Assembly (NCBI RefSeq): GCF_051014445.1
Contig: NC_135147.1
Location: 25,138,479-25,202,478 of the forward strand
Origin: Colletes latitarsis
Lineage: Eukaryota; Arthropoda; Insecta; Hymenoptera; Colletidae
Length of the DNA stretch: 64,000 nt
Reading direction: 5' to 3'
The notes below the pieces were generated by a model that saw only the letters and a list, made by a program, of their open reading frames with translations, ran no database searches and was not told where the DNA came from. Positions 1 to 12,900 of this stretch are shown one piece after another. A program made the position numbers and the translations under genes. How positions within the stretch are numbered: position 1 is the stretch's first letter; each line of letters begins with the position of its first letter.

Positions 1-995
1 CGTCAATTTCGCATTCTTCGATCACATTATCGAGTCGAACTCCTCCACAAGATACCTTCCACTTGAAAACCCTCCAGAAGACAATATCTAACCCTCTCAG
101 CACCCTTGTAGAAGACAGCTTCCACGCGCAACTTGAATACTACCACTTCAGAAAGATTTAACGCTTCGTTCCAAGTAAGAGACTGTCTGCATCTAGCTAA
201 TTACTTCATCTTCGCAAAAGGACTCCTCTGTTTCAGAGCAGTTTAACCAGTTTCGATTATTGCATCACTAATATCGTCTCTTCAAGATACCTACCTACCA
301 CAATGTCAATTAATGTTCTTCATCGCAATCTAACTTGGATACGTCTCTGTTCCCTACTGCTTTACCTGTTTTGGATCAAATATTCGAACGCCCACCTGGA
401 GTCTCAATAGAATACCAAAAACAACTCCCTCTTGGCCTCTAGAACCTAACACCCACTCAGAACCAATTCAGGAAACGACTCCTGCTAGGCTCTAAGCTCT
501 GTCAAATCAGGACTTAATACGTCTCTCCAAATGAATCACCTTCGTCCCAAATCATCCACTTTTCTCATCATCTGAATGTCTCTTGGCTTATCCTCAACAT
601 CCTACACAATTTCGATCGCTTTCCAGGATTTTCCTCACCATGGATGCCTAGAGATGCATCCTAGAGATGTTTCTCAAACTCTGACTCTTTTTGGAAGACC
701 TTTTTGGTCTTCTCCCATTTAGAATCAACTCTAGAACCAAGCACCCATACAGAGCCCCTAAATCGAACGACTCCTCGCAGTCTTTCTCTCTATTTTGATC
801 GTTATGTCACGGTGCGCCAGTTCGGGGGAGAATCTCCGGATCGCGTCACGAAAATCTCAGCCGTCGACAAGGTTAAGGTCGAGCACAGAGCGTCGGCCAC
901 GGCCTCGGTGACTCGGTTGCGCTTATTTTTAGCCGACGGTCGGCGGTTTCCGTGCGGAGCTGGCCGGCTCACCAAACACGAGATATCGTTTGCAG
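1..995. other. Upstream region of the RGS gene, no gene seen
   Basis: No coding region is convincing here. The first 700 bases are C/T/A-rich. A diverged direct repeat is visible: about 437-495 and about 730-786 both read CTCTAGAACC-(t/a)A(a/g)CACCCA-(c/t)-(t/a)-CAGA(a/g)CC followed by a CGACTCCT block, roughly 293 bases apart. The frame open from 704 to 1039 overlaps the 5' end of the RGS coding exon in another frame and has no family resemblance. A TTTGCAG directly precedes the RGS start codon at 996, so the 5' UTR may be spliced and the real promoter may lie further upstream or outside the window. Confidence 0.4.
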
Positions 996-3900
996 ATGTC
1001 GAGCGGAATCGGTGCAACTGCAATGGGGATCGGCGTTAGTCACGGGACAGGCGGCAGCGAGGGTGTCGCCGGTGGTTGCCGGCTACGCGCCCAGAGCCAA
1101 GGCCAGGCGTCCGGGTCCTCGTCGCAGCACAGCAATCCTCAGCAGTCCGTGCAGCAGCAGCAACAGCAGCAACAGCAGCTGCAGCAACAGCAGCAGCAGC
1201 AGCCGTCGTCGCAGCAGCAGCCGCAGCAGCAGCAACGCCAGGGCTCCGGGATCATGGGCCGCTCGAAGAAGGACAACTGTTGCCTGTGCTGGTGCTGGTG
1301 CTGTAGTTGCTCGTGGTATTATCGTTCCTCTCTATTTCCGGCCAGAGTCGGGCAGAATCTTTGCTTCGAACAAACTATTACGTACGGCTGCTCCAAGATA
1401 CGAATCTTTTTATCCGTCATTCGTCAAGACGACGCTAGGTCAGTGTTTCTTGAACTTAAGAAACATTCCAACTTGGGTTAAAAAGATGATCACCCTGAAT
1501 TGTCTGGGATTTCTTTTAATGTTTTATCAGTTTTTATGCGAGATGAAACGATACGATAAATAAGAAATTTTAGCTATATTAAACTTTGATAATTTGGTGA
1601 TTTATTTTTGGTAAAGGATCGCAAGGAACACCGAATGACGGATAAGAATGCTACCTTTTTGCTACGGGTGTAAAAGATCCAAGTCATGTTTCGCTTTTCT
1701 GGATTAAAGTAGATTAATATTTTCTATGCAGATGATGCCCGTCTCTGGTTTCTACCTGTGTGTCCTCGCGTCGACGAAATTTGCGCGATTTGGGGGTGGG
1801 TCGGGGGTAGCGACGAGGGTTTGTTCCGGCTCCTTTGATTTCATCGTGAAATTTGGTTGTTAGAGAAAGATTTCTGTTTTCGATGATAGTGGTGCATTTT
1901 GGGTTGGTTATTAAATTAATTGTAGAATCTTGGATGAAACAATGGTACCTCGGGGTTGAAAAGAAAGCATTGTTCTTAACCCCCAATTGTATAGTATAAC
2001 CAAATAGGAAAATCGATGTAGAAGTATTTATATTACGACGTTTTAATAACATGGTACAGCTTCTTTCGGTAGGAAGTTCTCAGAGTTCTTCCAAATACTT
2101 CGATACACTATCAACTACTTCACTTTTGTTTTAGGTCTTTCTGTTATATTCTTAAGGAAATAGTTTCTCTGATACTTGTAAAACGATTCTCATAGATTTT
2201 TAGTACCTTCTGTGAGACTAATCAATTATTTTGCTAATAATTCTATGAAATTTCATGCATAACGCGTCTCCTCGCAACAATATCGAAACAGTTCCTGAAC
2301 AATAACACCGAGCTCCGCAAATTTCGTCTGGACGATTTCATATTTCACTCCGTATTCAGAACGTTGAACATTTCCACGCTTCGAAACTCCGTTCTTTCTC
2401 TCGCGACGATACGTTCTGGATACCGGAAGCTCTTCAAAGACAACGGACAATTGCGACGATGAAACGTCGGTACGTGAAAAAGGAAGAAAAAAAACGAGAA
2501 CGACTGAAACTCGACGATCGAGATTCGATTTGCGAAAAAAAAAAAAAAAAATGGCGGAACTTCGGAGCGCGAACGATCGATCCTCGGTAACCGTCTGGCG
2601 ATAACTCGTATATCCTGCCGCGTGACAAGCCATTATCGCCGCGTTTCGCAATATAATCGTCGGTGGAACGATGTCAGTCCATTGTCTTTAAACGGAGCTA
2701 CGACCTATTTTACCGTCGAGCAGCCGTACCTACGTACACTCTTTCTCTGTTTCATGCCGCACGCAGGAATAAATGGTAAGCAGGCCACGCGGCTGGACTC
2801 GTTAAAGCTGTTCGCGTCGTTACGCGGTGCAGGCTTGCCTAAAGACGAGCTCGATTAAGTTCGAGCCACGTTTAGGTTAATTAACGCTTTGACGGCCGCT
2901 GTCACGTGTACGTGACTTCGTTAGCCAGCAGTTATCGACCGATGTCGCGTACACTGATCCTCCAATGTATTCGATCGTGCATCCGGTGCAACCAACGTTC
3001 ATTTTTATTCCAACAGAGCGTTAAACGTCGAGACGCTAAACTTTCCGTTTAGAAAGGAGCTAGAAAGGCTCAGGGGCCGACGGTATCAAATTTTTTCCAG
3101 AACTTTCTAGTCACTTGTATATTATTTATTTCAATCGAAGTGATAGTTCTCTGGGGAGTACGAACACTTTCGTGACGGACTGTACATAGGCGTCTCCCTC
3201 CTCCTTGATGTAATTCAAATCCCAACGATTATCTGTTGGAATGCATATCACCGGGTATCATAATCATTTTCTGATAGTTGCATCACCCAACTCGAATGGA
3301 ACCGAAGAAATGTCTCCGATGAAAGGACGAAAAATAGTTTTCTGTTACGGATAAACTGCACTATTTGCACGCAACTTTTAAAAATTTTCTGAGTATTCCA
3401 AGACGTTCCACCCCTTTGGCAAACTTAAAATACCTCTTCGATAACATCCACCTTTTTCGTGCGATGCACCCTCTCGTTTTGATATTTTTAGTTATCCGTT
3501 ATTCGAGTAAAATTTTGTTCGTCTCTGCGGTCGGGTCGATAACTTGCGAGGCAAGTTCGTGGTCGAAAAACCCTACGGATGGACGACACGTGTCCCACCC
3601 TCGGGTGAAATCTGGCCGCGCGACGGAGGGAGAACGATCCTAGGCCAGGGTCTATCTGCTTATAATAACCGTGCGGCTTTCTCTGGTCCGTTCCGGCGTT
3701 ATCGGGCAGGTCGACTGTTCGCGGAACGAAACGAGGAAGTTGGCAGGAAATAATGGACGCCAGGGCTGGAGACGCGGAGGAAAGCGAACTCCGCGCGGCT
3801 CCTTTATTTTCGCCCCGTTCCGCGCCGTGCGAACGTGTTTCAGTTTATCGCTCCGGAGCATTGTAGCGTGCCTCTTCTCCGACAACGCGTCAAACGAGGG

Positions 3901-6498
3901 CTTGCTCTTTGTCCTGTTCTCGCTCTTTCTTTTCTTTCTCTTTTTTTTTTCTCTCATTTTCTATTCCCCGTCGTTTGTCGCGTCTCGCAAAGGCCGCGTC
4001 GTCGTCGTCGCGATAAGAAGGGTTGCTGCTCGGAACGCGTTTCCGGGATCCCCGTTCACGAACGAGTTGGATAATTTTGCAGCACACGCGGTCGTAGTTG
4101 TGAAAAGTACGCTATCGAGACGGTGGACGGTGCCCGAGGTAGCGATCGATTATTTATGTCGATGGAAAAGAACGACTGGCAGTAATTTGTAGCTGGACTC
4201 GTAAGTAACTTTCGAACGAACGACTCGTCGTTATCTTGTTGGACAAATTGTGTTAAAATTAGTAGATTCCGAGAGTAGTGAGAACGTATTGACTGACGAA
4301 ATTTTATTATTAACACTAGATTTATGGAACCCGTTAATTTATAAATTTATAATGTTTGTAAATCTAGTGTTAAGGTGAATCGTAACAATTTAAATGTGTA
4401 TATTTGTTTCGTAACTATATGTCTTGCCAGGGTAGAAATAATAGGGAGATAATTTTGTAACATGGACAATTACAATAGAAGAAGTATATTTTGGATACGG
4501 TGAGCAGTGTCTTCGACAGTGATTATTTATTTCGGTGTTTTCGTAATTCTTCGAAAGCTTATATTGTCGAGCAAACGTTTCGTAATTATCTTGATCGACG
4601 AATATAAATTTAACTAGTGCATTCCGGGCAGGATAGAAAGAGAATAAGTTTATACATATTTTTTCTTCGAACGACTTTGAATACGAAAAGTCCAGGTATA
4701 CCTCCCTTATCTTGAGCACCTTCACTATCTCCAACGCTTTGTACGATACAAAGAAATTTTGAAGAAAAGGTTCGATTTTAGAGGGTTTGTAATCTGACAA
4801 ATTGCTGAGAGTTTGTTTCGTGGTCATTGCGTAGCTATGAAGTCTAAGAAAATACTAATTGGGGTTGACTATCGACCTCGCGCGAAATCCTCCCCCAAAA
4901 CCTAACCTTCCCATACCCCTTCCTTAAGTAAAACAGAACAAACGGGCGTAAACTGAATGATAAAAAGGAAAAATGCGACTGAATCCACAGTTTGGCGGCG
5001 GTGGGTGGCAACTCGACGGGTGCAGGTGGCGCTGGTGACCAGGGCAAGAAGAAGGGCAACGCGAGCGGCAGTGGCGACCACGGGAGCGGCGTGGGTATCG
5101 GCGGGGAGCTGTCCGGCACGGGGAACGGCACCAACGGCAACATGGAATGCAGCCTGGAGGAGGTTAGGTCTTGGGGCTCGTCCTTCGACAAGCTGATGAG
5201 GAGCACAGCGGGTCGCGAGCACTTCAGGGAGTTCCTCGTCAGCGAGTACAGCGAAGAAAACATTGCCTTCTGGCTGGCGTGCGAGCAGCTGAAGCGCGAG
5301 ACCAATCCGGAGAGGATCGAGGAGTCGGCGCGCTTCATCTACGAGGAGTACATATCCATACTCTCGCCGAAGGAAGTGAGTCCTGGTCGGATCTAGAAGA
5401 GCTCGAAGCTAACGAAAAATCGCGAAAAGAACTACCAAAGACGATGCTACGGTCTTGTCTTATATTGGGTTTGGTTTCGGTCTTTGAGAATTTCTCAATT
5501 AACAACGATTTTCAGTTCGTCTTTCAATGACATTTTACATTTAATTCGAGCAAAATAATTTGTCGTTAAAGAGATCTGTTAGACGAGTGGGCGTAGTCTT
5601 GGAACTTGAAGAAATCGGAGTTTCGTTCTAAGACAGTGTCTATAGTCGGGACAAGGTTGATTGATCGCCCAAGGCCACTTATCTAGTCGTGAAACGCGTC
5701 GGTCACAACCCCTTCTATTACGCAATGGCGGCTTGTCTCTTTCATTGAGAGACAGAGAGCACGTGCACGTAGGTTTGCGCCGAAGATATGACATACAGAG
5801 TAACAAGATAGCTAGACGATACGGTGGGGATAATCCCTGCGTGGCCTTGACCGAGCGATTGATTAAGTCCTGACTGCAGAGCGGAATGCCATCGATAATA
5901 CACGCTTATTTATGCCATGCATTGCCTAGGTCCGAACTGTATAATATAAGGAACATCCGCGCATGAAATACGTTTTTTATTATCTATCACGAAAACTCTG
6001 ATCGCTTCATTTAAATTTTATCGAGAGATATTATCTCCTGATCTCCAATATACCCCATAAATTCTTTAATCGCCTCTCCGGTATTCGTTTCGATATTCGT
6101 CTCCGACCCGTTTTATGAAGGACTAACCCCTACAATACTAGATAAGACTATTAATAACACGAGCAGTATTCTATTTTACAAGCTGTTGATAATTAATCGA
6201 GGGGGTGACGTTCGAGACGGATGTACTAAAAAGACAATTGTCAAACGTCTGTTGGTTTCAGGTGAGCCTGGACTCGCGTGTGCGCGAAATAGTGAACCGC
6301 AACATGGTGCATGCGACGCCGCACACCTTCGACGAGGCCCAGCTGCAGATCTATACCCTGATGCACCGTGACTCGTACCCTCGTTACGTGAACAGCGAAT
6401 CCTACCGGCGGGTGGCCAGACTCGGCAGCAGACCGCCCAGCCCGACCAACGACGAGCACGGCACGGGCAAATCGAAGGGTAAGAAAGGAACGACGTAA
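996..6498 (+). CDS. Dhit: Regulator of G-protein signalling, RGS19/RGS20 (RZ/GAIP) type
   Basis: GTPase-activating protein for Gi/o/z-class alpha subunits, membrane-tethered by a palmitoylated cysteine string. Exons 996-1315, 4991-5375 and 6262-6498 join in frame (phases 2 and 0) to 313 residues. Exon 1 carries a glutamine-rich stretch and then the cysteine string (CCLCWCWCCSCS, about residues 95-106), the hallmark of the RZ subfamily. Exons 2 and 3 encode the RGS domain: SFDKLM, EYSEENIAFWLACE, YISILSPKEVSLDSRVRE, HTFDDAQ-like HTFDEAQLQIYTLMHRDSYPR. The ATG at 996 directly follows a TTTGCAG acceptor-like site, which favours a spliced 5' UTR. Exon 1 is also open beyond the donor, to 1481. Odd features are the long polyglutamine insertion and a Gly/Asn/Ser-rich linker at the start of exon 2. 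The Drosophila counterpart is Double hit; the ortholog symbol is inferred from the domain plan. Confidence 0.9.
1138..1237 (+). repeat. CAG/CAA-rich polyglutamine-coding tract
   Basis: Inside RGS exon 1, a mixed CAG/CAA run codes for blocks of glutamine broken by P, S and L (for example QQQQQQQQLQQQQQQQ). CAA interruptions are common, which usually keeps such tracts stable. The same bases read as alanine or serine runs in the other two frames, which explains spurious open frames there. Length is likely polymorphic between individuals. Confidence 0.85.
2881..3024. mobile_element. Short piggyBac-like MITE (candidate)
   Basis: A 144-bp segment is bounded by TTAA on both sides (2881-2884 and 3021-3024), with imperfect terminal inverted repeats CGCTTTG (2885) and CAGAGCG (3014-3020). 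TTAA target duplication is the signature of the piggyBac superfamily. Inside lies a palindrome at 2901-2916 (GTCACGT-GT-ACGTGAC) that contains a CACGTG E-box. It sits in RGS intron 1. The terminal repeats are short, so this could be chance. Confidence 0.4.
4310..4373. mobile_element. Minimal piggyBac-like MITE, 64 bp
   Basis: TTAA (4310-4313), then CACTAGATTTA (4314-4324), and the exact inverted copy TAAATCTAGTG (4359-4369) followed by TTAA (4370-4373). The 11-bp perfect terminal inverted repeats plus duplicated TTAA are what a non-autonomous piggyBac-family element looks like; the terminus resembles the CCCTAGAAAG start of classical piggyBac. The core is only about 34 bp, so it can fold as one hairpin. 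Located in RGS intron 1. Confidence 0.7.
4390..4827 (-). CDS. Unrecognised 145-residue open frame inside RGS intron 1
   Basis: An ATG-initiated frame opens on the strand opposite RGS, in the intron just before exon 2. The conceptual protein has an ordinary amino-acid mix, with a K/E/F-rich start (MTTKQTLSNLSDYKPSKIEP) and no low-complexity run, signal peptide or membrane segment. I do not recognise any family. It may be a chance frame in AT-rich sequence or an orphan single-exon gene; no promoter, poly(A) signal or splice structure supports it clearly. Confidence 0.2.
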   Translation of the reverse strand: MTTKQTLSNLSDYKPSKIEPFLQNFFVSYKALEIVKVLKIREVYLDFSYSKSFEEKICINLFSFYPARNALVKFIFVDQDNYETFARQYKLSKNYENTEINNHCRRHCSPYPKYTSSIVIVHVTKLSPYYFYPGKTYSYETNIHI

Positions 6499-9400
6499 TC
6501 GCGCGTCGATGCAACGGGGTGGCAGCGGACCAACATACCCTCCGTCTCTTCAGCGGGCAGCCCGGCGTAAAACGGGGCCCGCGACGCTGTCAACGCTGGC
6601 CGATGACGGGACCCAGGGGGCATCGGCGACCGGAGAAGTCGGGCACGGGCGTCGAAACGCTCAGACCTCTCCCATCGACCATCTACATCGGATAATCTCG
6701 CGATGAGATCCCCCGTCGCTCGGGGATCTCGACGAAACTTCTCGAAGCGGCTCGCTTTTCCGCGCGACGCCATATTGGGGCCACGTGACCGCGCTCGCCG
6801 GCAGGCAGCGCACGCGCACGAACTCGACGACGGACCGAACTAACAAGAGAACAGATCGAACGGAGAGCAACCGAACGAAGAAACGCAGAACAGAAACGGG
6901 GGCGAAAGAAATAGCGAAATAAAACGATTAAAAAGATAAGAAACGAACGTAAACGAAAACGTTAAACGTGGCGCGATCGCGTGGATCATTACTGACTCTT
7001 CCTTCCAGGACACTCTTTGGTACGCTCGTTCACGCGACACGGTGGATCGAAGATCGGGACACACGCGGATCGGTCGGGGATGACGTTCATCTTTCGAGGA
7101 AGTTCCTAAAGTTCATCGTCCGAAGGTGTACCGCGACTGATCGACGCCGATGATCTCTCTCTTTCTCCTTGCTCGACGCGAAACGCTGCGTCTGCTCTCT
7201 CCCGCTCGAGCACTTCTCTCTCTGTCACTGTTTTGCTTTCTATCCCTCCGCTTCACGCCTTCTCCCTCTTCTCGCACTCTTCTACTGTACCCCTTTCGTC
7301 GCACGCGTTGGAGGAGGTCTTTTCCACGAAAGTGATCGAGCATCATTGCGAACGGGATTCGAGAAAATACCTAAGTTCATCGACGATCTTTCGGTCAATT
7401 CGAGCAATCCTTTTATTAAGAGATCTGAATTTGAATCTGATTTTATTCAGAACCTTTGGATCGTCTTCGATAATCCATTCAATAACATCTAAGATTGTTA
7501 GACAGTCTTATTGTATTATCTACCAACCTCTGTCAAATTATTTCATATATTCACTGTTAAAAACAATTTTGGATATTCTTTCCCCTACCGCTGAAGATGC
7601 CCCAAAACGGAGGTTGCTCGAATCGTCCGAAAAATTAACTTTCTAAACCTATTTAATTTTAATAATCATATTTAAATTGTTCGAAATTTAAAACCCTTTC
7701 GATTCACCCTTCGTTTTTCCGTTGCACGTTCCTGTTTCGATCGAACAGATTTCATTTGCGATTGGAATTGTACGCGACGAGCTGAACGCAGAGTTCTCGG
7801 CGTAGGTGGCGCGTTTCGAAAAATGGCGCGCGAAACAGCGACCCGGAGCGCAGGAAGCAACGAACTTCGTCGATCGGATTAATCGTTCGAACGCGGAGCG
7901 ACGGCCTCCGTTTCGCGAACGAGGCTCCCGCAAACGAAGAAATTCTTTTCCCGACGTTTCCTCGGCGACGAAATCGAAAGTCGACGGAACCTGAGAACGT
8001 CGCTGCGTTCGGGAGAGGGATTTCAATTTCGCCTGGTCTTATTTGTGACACCGTGGCGAGCAGGTGCAGGGACTTTCGCGCGCGAGGAGGTGCTTTGTTC
8101 GTTTCGTCACAATCGCGATTAACGCAACGGGACCACGAGAGGGGAGACGTAATTTATTAGCGTACGAGATGGAGTTTCGTTCGCGAAGCGATCGAGCACG
8201 TTGGGCAGCGAGTCTTTCTAACGAGAGAAGCGTCGATCGACTCCGAGACTAACGAAGTAAACTCTACGCCGTAAGAACGGACGCAGAATCCGAATCTTGC
8301 TATTGCTATTTTTACTATTTGTCATTTTTCACCGAAGGGAACGAGCCACGTTTATTTTCTTCCCTCAGGATAACGGGCGGGTACTTAATCGAGGATTCGC
8401 GATCCGTGCGATCGTAGAAGATCGAGCATAGTTCCGGAGTCGATCGAAGCTGTCGAGATTCTCTCGGAGACGCCGAACAATGGCGGGAATATTTGAACGG
8501 TCAAGTTCCGCGGACCGTGTACAGCGATAATGACTTCAAGTTCACGGACACGCGATTATCTCGCAACGTTCTCGGGGCGTCGATCGATTAATCGATCGAA
8601 CCGTCGGCAACGCGACATCTCGCTCGTCTTTAATTCAACGGCGTTCGTTTAAATGTCCGAGTACTCGTATAGGCTTTCAATCGGCTGAATTTCATCGACG
8701 GTTCGCCGTAAATAGGTCTCCGCGTTATCAATTGCAGGCTGACCCAGACGCGGCACGCGTCTCGGCAACCTAATTAGCAATTGAAATTCACAATCAGCCG
8801 CCAATCATACCCTTGCACTCTGACTTTTCACCGATGCTCCCCATTTGGCGACCTTATTTTGTTTCTGCCTCCCGTCACGGAGCATAAAGCGTTCGAATTT
8901 TGTGCAACGATCCTCGGAATAATTGTTCGAGTAACGAAGAGATTCTTGCAAATTTTCATCAGACTGACAGCAACCCAATGGTAGATATCAGAGTGCAAGG
9001 ATTGAACAGCTCGCATAAATTCAACGCATAGCCGAATCGAGACCCTGTGTAGCATCGATTAGAACGAAACCACCAGTTTTATACAACTCTCTCCTCGGGT
9101 GTATTGTAAAACAAAGGCATTTGACATTTTGAGTCTTGAAAGATACTTCGTAGACTAGAAACTGAACGCTCAGAACTGCTGAAGCATTAAAAACTGGTGG
9201 CTTCGACTCGCGCGTGAAACGAAAATTGAATTTTCAAAATTCCTCTCGTTCCTTCTCGTTCGACTGAGTGACGAAGAAAAATGGAAATGGACAGAGGAGA
9301 CTCCCGACGACCTTTTTCGACGACGCCCACTGCGTCGCGACGCACGTTTCTTCGATTTTACGTGGATTTCGCGACGAAAGCAGGCCGTCATCACGACGCG

Positions 9401-12400
9401 TTTGATGAACGAAGAAAACCGTCGTCCCTGAAGGGCGTACACCTAGTTACTGCCAGCGAGACACACCAAAGGATCGAAACTCGAGTACTTCGACGACCAA
9501 CAAAACGAACACGACGACGGAAACGGTGAAAACGATGATACGATCTAGTCAGCATCGCTCGAGAACGATGGCGTCGATGAAAGGAAAAGGCCTAAGCTTG
9601 AAACACTCGGAGCGCGAGTTCGGGACACTTCTGGGACTCGATCGGTCGCCATTTTGTCCGTACCGTATCGCGGGGACAAAGTTTCGGGGCGCGTTTTCGA
9701 TCGAAATTATTACCGATTCATCCTTCGCGAGAAACTCTAATTCTAATGTTAATTATCGATGAAATTAATTACCGATGATTCGTTTTCGGATTGCACTTTT
9801 AATAGAAAATTTGTCTTCTAGTTTCCGAGACATGGAACTTGGCGTTTCTTGTATAAAATCGAACGAGCCTCGAAGTTTGTCCCCGATTCGACAGCATTTT
9901 CGCGCGGAACGTTTAAGTTGCTCGTTGCCGACGTCTCGTAGAAGAGATTCAGTATATCGCCACGTTCTATTGGAAGGTAATTCGTCCACCTTCGTTTCTA
10001 CGCACCCGATCGTGGCGTTTGTTCGAATCGAACGCCACGTAACGTCCTTAATCGACCAAATTAGTGGACCTCGTTTAATGTTACCTCCGAAGAAGGCGAA
10101 GAAACGGCGCGATTCTTTCGTCTACAAACCGGAAACGATACGAATTTAAGCGTGCCTCGCGATCGTGCGTTGCGCACGCGCACACGGAACACACGCACAC
10201 GACCAGTCACGTGATCAGGGGCTCCCCCGAACTGCACAGCTTTACCATTTACCAAAGAAACGAACAATGAAAGCTCATAGGTATGTACTTGATTTAATAG
10301 TTATAGTTGATTCGTCGACGATTGTTGCATACAGGGTGTTGAAAAAGAAGTGTTCTGATCTTGGAGGGCATTTAATAATCGTTGAACCGCGTAAAGTTAT
10401 CTTGGTCGAAGCAGATTCGAAAATATTGACTGTCTCGTCGACCGAGCAATTTTTATCGAGTTCTGATATATTCCGAGTTCAAGTGTTTAAGGTTATGTGC
10501 CCTCTAACGGTGAATCCTTTTCTTTCGATAGCTTGCGTAACCTTAGTTAGCTAATTTAAACGATCATACTGTGATCTATCTTCTAAGCGAGCGTCGTAAT
10601 TTATTGTTTATACGATTATTTCGTTTAAAGTAGTCTAAGTAATAATCCTACGGTTATAATTAGAGATTTCAGTTTCCGTTGCACCAAAGTCGATGGCGAA
10701 CCATTCTCACCGTTCTTAAAATTAAGAAATCAAAAGAATCAAATGTCACACGGAGTACATTCTACGGTTCCTCGAGCTTCTCGATTACGCTTTACACCAA
10801 AAAAAAAAAGAGAAAAAATAAACGGGGGAGATTGAAATCGGTCCCTTGGCCACGCGGCTGCGCACAAAATCGCTCGAAACTCGTCGAATCGCCGACGCTT
10901 AGGGGAAAAGGATCGATCGATTCTCGCGGGATCGATCGACGAAGGAAAAGCGAAAACCGTCGGGCGAGCCGATCGCACAAGCGGAAAACCAAGTCGCACA
11001 GTCAGTCACAGCGTTTGGCTACTGCCCTGTAGATAATATTATAGATAGTTACACGACGACGATGGTGGATAAAACTAATTATACATGCAAATATATAAAT
11101 ATACATATATATATAAATATAAAGAAAAAAAAAAAGGAAGCAAGGAAAAACAAAAATATATATATATATTATAAGTATATATGAAATCACGTACATGTGC
11201 TGCATACGTTCGGCATAAGGGTGGCAGGGTGCGAATCGCGCGCGAGGGAGAGAGAAAGGGCGGGAGAGAGTGGGAGGGAGTGAGCGAAACGGTGAGAAAG
11301 AAGAGAGATCGGACAATTTTTCATTCGTTGATCCCACGTTCCATGCGAGGAGGCATTCGCGATCGAATTTGTCTCGACGAACACGAGGAGGCGTAGCACG
11401 CTTCGTCCCCCATCCCCGTTTCGTAGCTTTCCGCCACGAGTCGAAAGATCCGGAGTATCTTCTTCCAAAAGGACAGAAGGGAATGCATGTTTCGCCCGCG
11501 ATCAATTTTTAAACTCGAGCTCCGAAGAAACGAGCGGCCACGCGTCGCGACAGGGGTTGTTCCGACCGACTGAATATTGAATTGAACTTGAGAATATTAT
11601 TTTCTTACGTTTCATTTCTTCGTCCGACGCGAGTTCTTCGTCGCGACGCCCCTTACGGAGGGCGGAAAGAAACGACGCGGGGGTGGCGCGCGCCGCGTCG
11701 AGGCTAGAGAAACGAAACGCTGGCGTAAGTGAAGGGTGAAATTTGGTCGAGCGTCATCTTCACTAATAAACGCACAATTTTTCTGAACCTTCGATCCCCT
11801 GCTTCTTTCTTCCAGGCATTACCCCCCCCCCCCTTTTATAATCGTCGTTCGACCCAACGGCACGCGTTTTTGTATCTCCCGAACGACAATATTTATACGA
11901 CACCGCGGACAACCCTTTTCGCCGCGAACGATTTTCGCGAACGCGGCAATCCGTTCCACGAGTTCCCGGCGAACACGTCGCCCGAAACTCGGACTCCTTC
12001 CCTGTTTTAAGTTCACGCTCTGCGGAATGGGACGATATGCAATAAGAGAGGGATGGAATGTGAGGGTTAATAAAGTGGTGAAAACGATTTACTTGGTCTT
12101 CAACTGTCTCTGTCACGGAATCGATCGACCGCGCCTCGAACAGCGGTTCAAAAACACTTTGGGGGACGATTCTCCCCCTAAACGATTAATTTCGTGGCAG
12201 GATTAACCGCTCAACTCACTTCTTTTAGAATAATGATTATTTATCCTTATAAAAATCCCTGTATTTCAGGAAATTTTTATTCCAAGTTACATTTCAGTTC
12301 TCGACGACGGGGGCCATTTCTTCGAGAATGACTGCAGTTTTCGCAACGAAATTGAAAACAGAGATAAGTCTGTTGGACGAAGGTAACAACCAAAGTGTCA

Positions 12401-12900
12401 GTATTACCATTATCGATATATTTTTTAAATCGACGTCCAAATTTTTATTCGTTAAAATACTCTGCTTTATAGTTCCAATCGCACTTTGAGTTTTTGCATT
12501 TATGAAAAAAGTGAATTGAGAGATTTTCGTCAGCCTTCGACGAGCGTTTGGCGCTGTACGGAAATGTTTTTTAATACTTTTTTGTAGGTGTCCACGAGCT
12601 CTACTTCTCGATAACGCTGGATTGCCTTTTTCAATCCCTAATTTAGTGAATAGTTCCTCAACTGACCGCCATCCAAGAGAAGAGGACGCTAAAATCACCT
12701 CCGAGTTTTCAGATCGGTATGGCAGTCGGAAAGCCCATAAGGTTTATGGTTTACTCGTATTGTTACCATCACTCGCAACGTTACCGACAGTCTATAAAAA
12801 GCTACCATAGCGTCTCTTATGGTAAGAGATGAAATCACAGAAATTCTGCTTTCTACCGAAATCGACTATGAGAATTAAAACTAAATCTAGCGAAAGTTAT
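6499..12900. other. CpG-rich stretch downstream of RGS, no gene recognised
   Basis: About 6.4 kb without a convincing coding exon. The first part (to about 7.1 kb) may be RGS 3' UTR. CpG is frequent through about 10.2 kb, and many arginine/serine-rich open frames appear on both strands; they overlap each other and share no family features, so I treat them as compositional. Purine-rich and TCTC stretches occur near 7.15-7.3 kb and 11.23-11.3 kb, an AT microsatellite near 11.08-11.18 kb, and a run of about a dozen C at about 11,821. From about 12.2 kb the sequence becomes AT-rich. Confidence 0.5.
11080..11182. repeat. AT-rich microsatellite
   Basis: Runs of TATA/ATAT with a poly(A) stretch: two ATATATAT blocks (about 11,100-11,120 and 11,155-11,170) separated by an A-rich segment. 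It marks a sharp drop in GC inside an otherwise CpG-rich region. Confidence 0.7.

Noticed and set aside
952..1563. 203-codon frame and 76-codon alanine-rich frame over RGS exon 1
   Set aside because: Frame shadows of the CAG/CAA tract; the cysteine-string frame is the one that joins the RGS domain in phase.
3652..4192. Several long frames in RGS intron 1 (3.65-4.2 kb), both strands
   Set aside because: CpG- and pyrimidine-rich composition leaves several frames open; no domain recognised and no conserved start.
10679..11032. 117-codon K/R-rich frame
   Set aside because: Compositional product of purine-rich, CpG-rich sequence; overlaps several equally long frames on the other strand.
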